From positions 1 to 64,000 of IMG/VR virus record IMGVR_UViG_3300021519_001244: 64,000 nucleotides of DNA; one strand, 5' to 3'. Of this stretch, positions 1 through 5,986 are shown piece by piece (position 1 is the first letter of the stretch; each line of letters opens with the position of its first letter). Position numbers and translations under genes: made by a program. The DNA comes from a virus. The notes beneath the pieces are model-generated. The model saw nothing but the letters and a program-made list of their open reading frames with translations. It was not told the DNA's origin and ran no database searches.

Positions 1-20
1 AACATTTCGGAGTAGAATAA
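1..20 (+). CDS. 3' end of small phage protein (FAELIVxEC family), partial
   Basis: Only the last codons are inside the window: the frame reads His-Phe-Gly-Val-Glu and then TAA at 18-20. The same HFGV(E/D)E ending closes the proteins at 448-708 and 896-1195, so this is most likely another member of that paralogous family whose body lies upstream. The stop overlaps the ATG of the next gene by one base, which suggests translational coupling. Function unknown. Confidence 0.55.
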
Positions 21-196
21 TGAAAGCATATAAGACCAGTATCAAGGAAGTGTTCAGTGATGATCCCAACAGTCCATTCTGGCAACGACTAAAGGCCAGT
101 CCTGGATATACGAAATTTGAAGATGACTTGGCACATATAATGGAAGAAAGTTTCAAACACAATATGCCCTATAACCAAATTCCCAAGGAGAAATAA
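20..196 (+). CDS. small hypothetical protein, 58 aa
   Basis: An ATG at position 20 opens a 58-codon frame ending TAA at 194-196. The start overlaps the preceding stop and the stop overlaps the next ATG (TAATG arrangement), so the frame sits in a tightly coupled series. The product is charged and soluble, with no membrane segment, cysteine pair or motif I recognise. It resembles the many small early proteins of large phages. No function can be assigned; support is from gene packing and frame continuity. Confidence 0.6.
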   Translation: MKAYKTSIKEVFSDDPNSPFWQRLKASPGYTKFEDDLAHIMEESFKHNMPYNQIPKEK

Positions 197-429
197 TGAA
201 CGAGAAGATTAAACAATTTGCTCTACAAGCTGGCATCATTACACCATCAGAAAATGATATTGCACCACCAATGGAAAAGTTCGCCCAGTTGATTATTGCT
301 GAATGTTTAGATGCTGTTCACAGTACCTATTCAGACTTTGGTAGTGCCTATCCTGAAAAATTAGCGGCAGGGCGCGGTGGTTTGCACTATGGGTATATCA
401 CTATACAGAATAGATTTGGACTTAGATAA
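196..429 (+). CDS. small phage protein, FAELIVxEC family member 1
   Basis: A 77-aa protein beginning MNEKIKQFALQAG and containing EKFAQLIIAEC near residues 29-39. The N-terminal pattern (MN-x-x-I-x-x-LA-x-QAG) followed by FA(Q/E)LI(V/I)xEC recurs at 448-708 and 896-1195, and the N-terminal part again at the right edge. Unlike its relatives it lacks the HFGV(E/D)E ending and stops earlier, so it may be a shortened copy. The gene is coupled to the one before it. The family is soluble, mostly helical, and of unknown function. Confidence 0.7.
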   Translation: MNEKIKQFALQAGIITPSENDIAPPMEKFAQLIIAECLDAVHSTYSDFGSAYPEKLAAGRGGLHYGYITIQNRFGLR

Positions 430-447
430 ACAAAATTTTGAGGATTT

Positions 448-708
448 ATGAATAAACAAATTGCAAAATTAGCCAAACAAGCTGGTTATAACCCTAGTTG
501 GGATACTAAAGCCGATAGGGAAGAATATTTTGATATTAAAGAGTTCGCCCAGTTGATTGTGCAGGAATGTGCTGACTTGTTTGTGGATCGGCGTTATATG
601 GTTCTAAACCCGCTTGAGCCATTTGCTGAAGAACGAGTTCGTGTAATGAAAGCACATGACAAGGACACAGTTAAAACCATTAAGAAACATTTCGGAGTTG
701 AAGAATGA
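448..708 (+). CDS. small phage protein, FAELIVxEC family member 2
   Basis: An 86-aa paralogue: it starts MNKQIAKLAKQAG, contains KEFAQLIVQEC near the middle and ends KKHFGVEE. An AGGA sequence about 8 bases before the ATG can act as the ribosome site. The 3' end overlaps the next gene by 4 bases (ATGA), showing coupling. The tandem copies imply duplication within the genome. No enzymatic motif is visible and the function is unknown. Confidence 0.72.
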   Translation: MNKQIAKLAKQAGYNPSWDTKADREEYFDIKEFAQLIVQECADLFVDRRYMVLNPLEPFAEERVRVMKAHDKDTVKTIKKHFGVEE

Positions 709-896
709 ACCTTTGCCCAGACTGTGACCCACGTGGTATATGCTGTGACCATTGTGCCTATTATAATTTTAATGGCGATACAGAAGGCCGCTATACTAAT
801 AATGGATTTTGTCGCTTACACAAGCGAGCAGAACACCCAGGTAGCGAATGCCAAGATTATTTTTGTTTTAAGTTATTGAAAAAGGAAAGCGAATAA
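705..896 (+). CDS. small cysteine-rich protein, probable zinc binder
   Basis: 63 aa with nine cysteines. The N-terminal set is CxxC (CPDC), then CC and CxxC-like spacing (GICCDHC), followed by single cysteines in the C-terminal half. Cysteine pairs of this kind in a small soluble protein without a signal peptide usually bind zinc, which is the inference here. The gene overlaps its upstream neighbour by 4 bases and its stop overlaps the next ATG by one base. No specific family recognised. Confidence 0.65.
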   Translation: MNLCPDCDPRGICCDHCAYYNFNGDTEGRYTNNGFCRLHKRAEHPGSECQDYFCFKLLKKESE

Positions 897-1195
897 TGAA
901 CGAACGAATTGAAGAACTTGCTGTGCAGGCTGGTAACTATGTGAATGAAACATATACTGGACCAGTCTCTGCAACGTTTACCGGCAACCCTGAGTGGCAT
1001 AAAGAGTTTGACAAATGGACACAGTTTAGCGAAAAGTTCGCCGAGTTGATTGTGCGAGAATGTATTGAAAAGATTACAACCTATGATTTGGTTCCTGGAC
1101 ATTCAGCCAAGTGGGAAGATATCTACGATATTCACACTAGGTTGCTACAAGACTTAGGTGATGAATTGAAAGAACATTTTGGAGTTGACGAATGA
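896..1195 (+). CDS. small phage protein, FAELIVxEC family member 3
   Basis: 99 aa, the longest member seen here. It starts MNERIEELAVQAG, has EKFAELIVREC near residues 47-57 and ends LKEHFGVDE. The spacing between the N-terminal helix and the FAELI motif is longer than in the other copies. ATG overlaps the previous stop by one base and the end overlaps the next gene by 4 bases. Function unknown. Confidence 0.72.
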   Translation: MNERIEELAVQAGNYVNETYTGPVSATFTGNPEWHKEFDKWTQFSEKFAELIVRECIEKITTYDLVPGHSAKWEDIYDIHTRLLQDLGDELKEHFGVDE

Positions 1196-1518
1196 AGAAT
1201 ATTGATCTTAAAGAAAAGTTCCAGCAATACTTCCACCAACAAGAAGGATTTGGCTTGCGTAGCGAACGATTCTATGAGGACTTAGATATACAACGATTAT
1301 ATTCGGAAGATTGTGTAGTAATGACAAAATGGCTAGAAGCAGCATTTATTCAGGGTGCCCGTACCATGGCCCAGGATACTGTAGACACACTAAGAGACTA
1401 TGCAACAGCAGTGGCAGGCATTGACGAAGTGTGTTACACTAGCGAACAGGCGTTTGATGCGTCTGCAGATAACTTGATGACTTACTATGCTCAAATTTTA
1501 CAGGCTGCGGAAGAATGA
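1192..1518 (+). CDS. small hypothetical protein, 108 aa
   Basis: An acidic soluble protein coupled to the preceding gene through an ATGA overlap. It lacks the FAELIV motif but contains a helical segment with WLEAAFIQGARTMA near residues 47-60, so it may be a distant relative or simply a co-transcribed early gene. It is the last gene of this small operon, followed by a strong promoter. No known domain recognised. Confidence 0.65.
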   Translation: MKNIDLKEKFQQYFHQQEGFGLRSERFYEDLDIQRLYSEDCVVMTKWLEAAFIQGARTMAQDTVDTLRDYATAVAGIDEVCYTSEQAFDASADNLMTYYAQILQAAEE

Positions 1519-1538
1519 ACACACAAAATAACAAGTAA

Positions 1539-1624
1539 AATCAACGACTTACGTAGCCTATATTTTGGTTGTCCAATAAATCCATTTACTGTATAATATA
1601 CACTTACACTAGCGAAACGGAGAA
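1539..1624 (+). promoter_or_regulatory. early sigma70-type promoter cassette, copy 1
   Basis: TTGTCC at 1569-1574, a 17-base spacer and TATAAT at 1592-1597 form a near-consensus promoter for 1629-1910. The whole 86-base block, including the upstream CGACTTACGTAGCC and the downstream CACTAGCGAAACGGAGA with its ribosome site, is repeated at 63884-63969 with only about two differences before the last few bases, and in shorter form at 52495-52563. The spacer carries AAATCCATTT, shared with other promoters in this window. Confidence 0.8.
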
Positions 1625-1628
1625 ATAA

Positions 1629-1910
1629 ATGAACATCGAACAGTATAAGAAATTGCAAATAGAAGTGGCTCTTAAAGCTCACGATTTGGTAATGGCAGAG
1701 AGCGCACTGAAAAATGCCGAGCAGGACTTGCGTAGTCAGGTGGTGGTTAGCAAGGTTGGCAAAACTGTGACAGTGGCATTTGGTGAGCGAGTCCTTAAGT
1801 GTGTGAAAAATAGTCGCAATCGATATCGCATCACAGAGAACAAGAAGGTGATCGATTCGGACTATCTCGGAAGCATAAATGACCTCCGGCTTGCGCTGGC
1901 CACGTGGTAA
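1629..1910 (+). CDS. small hypothetical protein, 93 aa
   Basis: First gene after the early promoter, with the purine-rich ACGGAGA about 7 bases before the ATG. The N-terminal half (residues 1-40) is predicted as a helix or short coiled coil; the C-terminal half is basic and beta-rich (KVGKTVTVAFGERVLKCV), resembling a small nucleic-acid-binding fold, though this is only an impression. No homologue recognised. Confidence 0.65.
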   Translation: MNIEQYKKLQIEVALKAHDLVMAESALKNAEQDLRSQVVVSKVGKTVTVAFGERVLKCVKNSRNRYRITENKKVIDSDYLGSINDLRLALATW

Positions 1911-1934
1911 AATAATCAAATAAAGGAGATGAAA

Positions 1935-2210
1935 ATGACCAAAACAGTTAAAGCGGCAAGCAAGAAAACGAAAACAGTGGTGGCACCTGTTAAAGAATTT
2001 GTTGCAGGTCAGCTGGCATTGCAAGACACCTGGGATGATGGACGCGGTAACTCCACTACAACCACTAGGGTGGTGCTGGTTCGCTCGCTGGAACAAGGCA
2101 CCAAATGGGGTCCTGACGCAGTAGTGGTGCTGGATAATGGCAGTCTTGCAATTGTTGGAGTTAACACCCTGCGCCACCTTCCAGAAGTATTTAACGGTGC
2201 CACAATCTAA
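1935..2210 (+). CDS. small basic hypothetical protein
   Basis: An AAGGAG ribosome site at 1923-1928 directly abuts an ATG at 1929, so the ATG at 1935, six bases after the site, is the more likely start and gives a 91-aa protein. The first 20 residues are strongly basic (TVKAASKKTKTVV), typical of a nucleic-acid-binding tail. The rest is beta-rich and contains LRHLPEVF near the end. The stop overlaps the ATG of the RNA ligase gene by one base. Confidence 0.65.
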   Translation: MTKTVKAASKKTKTVVAPVKEFVAGQLALQDTWDDGRGNSTTTTRVVLVRSLEQGTKWGPDAVVVLDNGSLAIVGVNTLRHLPEVFNGATI

Positions 2211-3250
2211 TGAGAAAATTAGCAACCATTCGTAAGATTGATTCGATCCGTCCTATCCCTGACGCCGATGCCATCGAGTGTGCAGTAGTAGGTGGGTGGA
2301 CTGTAGTGATTAAAAAAGGTGACTTCAAGGCAGGCGATCACGCCGTCTACTGTGAAATTGATAGTTGGATTCCCACTGAACTGGCACCGTTCCTATCAAA
2401 GGGTAAAGAGCCACGCGAATACAACGGTGTTCGTGGTGAACGTCTGCGTAGTGTTAAACTGCGTGGGCAGTTGAGTCAGGGCCTGCTTCTTGATCGATTC
2501 GTTGCCTTGGATAAGGTGGGAGAAATTCATGAAGGTATGGATGTATCCGATCTTCTCAACATCGTTAAATACGAAGCACCTGTGCCCGCATGTTTAGCCG
2601 GCAAGGCACGTGGTGGCTTCCCCAGCTTTATCCCTAAAACGGATCAGGAACGTATCCAAAATCTAACCACAGAATTTGCTGAATGGGTCAGCCCTGGCTT
2701 TCCTATAATGCCAACTTGGGAAGTGACTGAGAAGTTGGATGGTTCCAGTATGACTGTATATGTCAACGAACAAGATCAGGGAGTGTGTAGTCGCAATCTA
2801 AATCTATATGATACCGAAGGTAACACCCTGTGGCAAGTGGCACACCGTGATCAGATTATAACTGCTCTGCAGGATAGTCAACGTAATTTGGCCATTCAAG
2901 GTGAACTGATTGGTGAAGGTATCCAGGGCAATCCCTACAAGATCAAAGGTCAGAGTTTCTACGTGTTTGACATTTATGACATTGACAAGGGCAGTTACAT
3001 GACTCCAACCCAGCGTAGAGATTTTTGTGAGTTCCATGAACTGCTACATGTGCCGGTGATTGCATTTGGTGCTCATTTATACGATACGTTGGGTATGGCC
3101 ACCATAGATAGTTTGCTGAAGTTCGCTGAAGGCAAATCCAAATTGAACCCGCAAACTGATCGTGAGGGCTTAGTATTCAAGTGTAATGAACAGCAAAAAT
3201 CGTTTAAAACAATCTCCAACAAATACTTGTTGAAGCACGGAGATCGATAA
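2210..3250 (+). CDS. ATP-dependent RNA ligase, Rnl5/DraRnl-like
   Basis: 346 aa. Nucleotidyltransferase motif I is EKLDGSS at residues 174-180, with Lys175 as the expected AMP-attachment site. Motif IV is EGLVFK and motif V lies in SFKTISNKYL near the C-terminus. Residues 1-100 form an OB-like N-terminal domain (AIECAVVGGW...AVYCEIDSWIP) as in Deinococcus-type RNA ligases, which place the OB domain before the catalytic core. Such enzymes seal RNA nicks; in phages they repair tRNAs cut by host defence nucleases, which is the likely role here. The gene is coupled to its neighbours on both sides. Confidence 0.88.
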   Translation: MRKLATIRKIDSIRPIPDADAIECAVVGGWTVVIKKGDFKAGDHAVYCEIDSWIPTELAPFLSKGKEPREYNGVRGERLRSVKLRGQLSQGLLLDRFVALDKVGEIHEGMDVSDLLNIVKYEAPVPACLAGKARGGFPSFIPKTDQERIQNLTTEFAEWVSPGFPIMPTWEVTEKLDGSSMTVYVNEQDQGVCSRNLNLYDTEGNTLWQVAHRDQIITALQDSQRNLAIQGELIGEGIQGNPYKIKGQSFYVFDIYDIDKGSYMTPTQRRDFCEFHELLHVPVIAFGAHLYDTLGMATIDSLLKFAEGKSKLNPQTDREGLVFKCNEQQKSFKTISNKYLLKHGDR

Positions 3251-3546
3251 TGAATAACCTTTTCTTACTGTCGTGGGACCAATTGGGACTTGAATCGTGC
3301 ATCAACGTAACAGCAATGGAAAAAGAGCAAGTGTGGAGTTTGCTTAAAAACGAAAATTTGCGAGCACGGGCCAATTCCCAACGGCATTACGAGATTTATA
3401 CAGTTACCATAGATGGAAGCATTACCGAAGATGATGTGCGAGATATGTTTAAAGACAACCCACAGGCGATGGCAGACTTGATCCGTGATCGTGGGAACAA
3501 GATGTATAGCGATAGACTTAACCAAAAAGAGGTATTGATAACATGA
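3250..3546 (+). CDS. small hypothetical protein, 98 aa
   Basis: Starts by one-base overlap with the RNA ligase stop and ends overlapping the next start by 4 bases. It is soluble and mixed alpha/beta. The segment EIYTVTIDGSITEDDVRDMFKDNPQAMADLIRDRG in the middle suggests a helical regulatory domain. No recognised family; probably early and co-expressed with the ligase. Confidence 0.62.
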   Translation: MNNLFLLSWDQLGLESCINVTAMEKEQVWSLLKNENLRARANSQRHYEIYTVTIDGSITEDDVRDMFKDNPQAMADLIRDRGNKMYSDRLNQKEVLIT

Positions 3547-3779
3547 GTAAACTTTATCTGACCCGACGTAATTTGCTGACACTACTGTCGAAGCTTGACC
3601 GCAAGAAAGCAGGCGATGATACCGCTTGCACTATCGTCAAGTATAAAAACCCACAAAAAGAGTTTCAACAAACAATGAACTCTTGCGCCATTACAGCCGT
3701 AGAAGACGATGAATATTATACTGCACTCAACCGTCATGCTGGAGAAGTACACCCACTTGACGAAATGAAACTTGGATAA
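3543..3779 (+). CDS. small hypothetical protein, 78 aa
   Basis: A soluble 78-aa protein with a basic N-terminal third, translationally coupled to the genes on both sides (ATGA before, one-base overlap after). The ending VHPLDEMKLG and the pattern RRNLLTLLSKLDR near residues 8-20 are consistent with a small conserved phage protein, but I do not recognise a family. Confidence 0.6.
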   Translation: MSKLYLTRRNLLTLLSKLDRKKAGDDTACTIVKYKNPQKEFQQTMNSCAITAVEDDEYYTALNRHAGEVHPLDEMKLG

Positions 3780-5089
3780 TGCTATCAAAGTCATTTTGCT
3801 CCAGCCCGTGGTATCATATACGTCTAACATATAATGGTGATTTCAGCGAATGCCGTTGGTACAAGGATGAAAAGCCCCGCCCCATAAACATAGAAAAAAC
3901 ATCTATGTTGGAGTTTTATAATAGCGATCGTATGCGGCAATTGCGATCAGCATTGCTTAATGGCCAAAGTGCGCCTGGTTGTGCCAGTTGCTATTACGAA
4001 GATGAGTTTGGGAAGTTAAGCGGTCGTACTAGACAGCTACTTAAGAGCGGTGTTCAAGTTGACGATTTTGATCGAACTATGCGTAGTAGTCCGCACTACC
4101 AACGATTCCTTCACAGCTATCAAAATTTAGGTCATGGAGATTACCATCCTGTTGACTTGCAAATAGATCTCGGTAACGTATGTAACAGCGCCTGTATAAT
4201 GTGTGACCCAGTATCCAGTAGTCGGTTGCATACAGACTATATAAAATTGCATAAAATCAATTCTACACTATTTGAAAACCCATCTAAGTATACATCGTGG
4301 ACGCAAAATCCAGATACTCTTGAACGCTTTATTGCAGAGTTAATTGCAATACCCAATCTCAAATATATACATTTCCTTGGTGGTGAAACCCTTTACGATG
4401 AAGCATTCTACACTATTTGCGATCGTCTTGTTGCCTCGGGTATATCTAAGAATATTATTATAGGGACCACTACAAACGGCACCATACACAATAATCGTAT
4501 AGACAATTTAATTTCCCAGTTTAAAGAATTCCATTTGGGTATCAGTATAGAAGCAGTTTCAAGTCTAAATGACTATGTACGTTATCCAGGCAAGATTGAT
4601 CCAATACTAAGCAACATAGATAAATTTTTAGCATTGCGTAGTTCAACAGGACTTTACGTGTCCCTACGCATAACCCCAAATATTTTTACTATATCGGAAA
4701 TAGACCAATTGTTTGAATACATGATTGAAAAGAACGTTATTGCCGAGAGCTGTAACATTCTGTTCAAGCCCGAGTGTTTGCGAATCGAACTTTTACCGGA
4801 AAGTATTCGCCAACAAACTATAGACAAATTGGACCAATTGATTGTAAAATACAAACTTACTAAAACAAGTGACAATAATATACGCAAAGCAGATGCAATA
4901 GCAGACGTGATTGGTAATGTGGTCATTGACTATCAGCAATTCCTTACTACCTATGCCATACCAAAAAACGTAGATATACTTAGACAACAATTAGTGATAT
5001 TTTTAAAGAGCTTTGAGTCCCTTAGAAATAATTCAATATTAGATCATGCCCCAAACTACACAGAATTTCTTAGACATTACGGATACTAG
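3779..5089 (+). CDS. twitch-type radical SAM enzyme
   Basis: 436 aa. The radical SAM motif CxxxCxxC is at Cys135, Cys139 and Cys142 (CNSACIMC). Four further cysteines in the first 71 residues (Cys7, Cys25, Cys68, Cys71; FCSSPWYHI...CASC) form an N-terminal SPASM/twitch-like auxiliary cluster site, an arrangement known from radical SAM proteins of large phages. LGGETL near residue 200 corresponds to the GGE SAM-binding motif. Substrate unknown. The gene overlaps by 44 bases a small protein (5046-5435) and lies upstream of the fibre, so modification of a virion or small peptide substrate is a reasonable inference. Confidence 0.85.
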   Translation: MLSKSFCSSPWYHIRLTYNGDFSECRWYKDEKPRPINIEKTSMLEFYNSDRMRQLRSALLNGQSAPGCASCYYEDEFGKLSGRTRQLLKSGVQVDDFDRTMRSSPHYQRFLHSYQNLGHGDYHPVDLQIDLGNVCNSACIMCDPVSSSRLHTDYIKLHKINSTLFENPSKYTSWTQNPDTLERFIAELIAIPNLKYIHFLGGETLYDEAFYTICDRLVASGISKNIIIGTTTNGTIHNNRIDNLISQFKEFHLGISIEAVSSLNDYVRYPGKIDPILSNIDKFLALRSSTGLYVSLRITPNIFTISEIDQLFEYMIEKNVIAESCNILFKPECLRIELLPESIRQQTIDKLDQLIVKYKLTKTSDNNIRKADAIADVIGNVVIDYQQFLTTYAIPKNVDILRQQLVIFLKSFESLRNNSILDHAPNYTEFLRHYGY

Positions 5090-5435
5090 ATTAGATGGCC
5101 AACTTACAGTAGAGTTGCAGGTACGTACTCACGGGCATACTGTTAGAGTTATTAAGTTAAACGATTGGCTAATAAAAGAAAATCATACTATACTTCAATT
5201 TGATTTATTTTCTCCTCTACTACTAACTATTGATCTTGTGGAATTTACTGAAGGTAGCAGTGGCATTGAAGTAGAATTATTCACTATAAATAATTTTGAA
5301 ATATTACCACGCTATAAACATCTAGCATCAACTCCCACAAATTACATTGATACACTTGGTAGATGGCAGTTAGAAATACCATCGCCTTTTTATACTTGGT
5401 ACCACGAAGTCTCTGGCCAGGGGTGGATCGCATAA
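5046..5435 (+). CDS. small protein paired with the radical SAM enzyme
   Basis: 129 aa, starting 44 bases inside the radical SAM gene. No downstream ATG keeps the conserved-looking N-terminus (NFLDITDTRLDGQLTVELQ). It is beta-rich and ends with an aromatic segment, SPFYTWYHEVSGQGWIA. The unusually long overlap implies tight co-translation, so it is a candidate substrate or accessory protein for the radical SAM enzyme. No family assigned. Confidence 0.65.
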   Translation: MPQTTQNFLDITDTRLDGQLTVELQVRTHGHTVRVIKLNDWLIKENHTILQFDLFSPLLLTIDLVEFTEGSSGIEVELFTINNFEILPRYKHLASTPTNYIDTLGRWQLEIPSPFYTWYHEVSGQGWIA

Positions 5436-5484
5436 AAGTCACAAAGACACCTGATATTTTTAAAAATAGATATATACTAGTATT

Positions 5485-5922
5485 ATGTTATCAATTATCA
5501 AAGACATCGCAAATCCACTACTCGAATATCTTAAAGACGACCCTGTGCGTCCAGAAATCCCACGTGAGTTCAGAGTGAGCAATAATAGATTTGTTGCGGC
5601 TTTGATCACAGATGAAAATCCAAGGGCAATGATTTGTGTTAGCCTTCATGATTTTGTCCCGGCGGCAGTAGCAGATCTTGAGTTAGAAACCGACAATCCA
5701 ACAACAGCGATATTTTATACCATATGGAGTTATTTTCCAGGAGCCGGTGTAGAATTGCTATTGGCCATTGTTAACCAAATACGGTTAGAATATCCCAGTG
5801 TCACTAAATTTGTTACATTAAGCCCAAAAACCGAAATGGCCCGTAAATTCCATCTAAAGAATGGAGCCCATATTATGCGGGAAAACGAATCCAGCATTAA
5901 TTACGAATATACTGTAACATAG
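5485..5922 (+). CDS. GNAT-like acetyltransferase
   Basis: 145 aa with the fold pattern of the GNAT superfamily: beta strands FVAALITDENPRAMICVSL, a central helix after FPGAGVELLLAIVNQI, and the C-terminal FVTLSPKTEMARKFHLKNGA, where GNAT proteins place the last strand and helix. Similar proteins sit among tail genes of T4-like phages. There is no ribosome site; TATACT at 5473-5478 ends seven bases before the ATG, so the mRNA may be leaderless. The substrate is unknown. Confidence 0.65.
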   Translation: MLSIIKDIANPLLEYLKDDPVRPEIPREFRVSNNRFVAALITDENPRAMICVSLHDFVPAAVADLELETDNPTTAIFYTIWSYFPGAGVELLLAIVNQIRLEYPSVTKFVTLSPKTEMARKFHLKNGAHIMRENESSINYEYTVT

Positions 5923-5957
5923 TCATTGGGCCTGCTTGCTTGCTTTTTTATTTTGCC

Positions 5958-5965
5958 ATAAATAC
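5958..5965 (+). promoter_or_regulatory. T4-late-like promoter box upstream of fibre gene
   Basis: CATAAATAC contains the TAAATA core of T4-type late promoters and lies 23 bases before the fibre start. It is one of a recurrent set of (A/T)TAAATA(C/A) boxes placed just upstream of genes across the window. Inference only; no transcription data. Confidence 0.45.
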
Positions 5966-5986
5966 CTTATAATAGGGTAAAATAAT

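Noticed and set aside
1491-2225. Large minus-strand frame opposite the early genes
   Set aside because: It spans an obvious plus-strand promoter and coding genes with ribosome sites; the product is low in charge pattern expected of a real protein and lacks a start signal.
5925-5950. Intrinsic terminator after the acetyltransferase gene
   Set aside because: A T run is present but the preceding GCTTGCTTGC is a direct repeat and not a stem.
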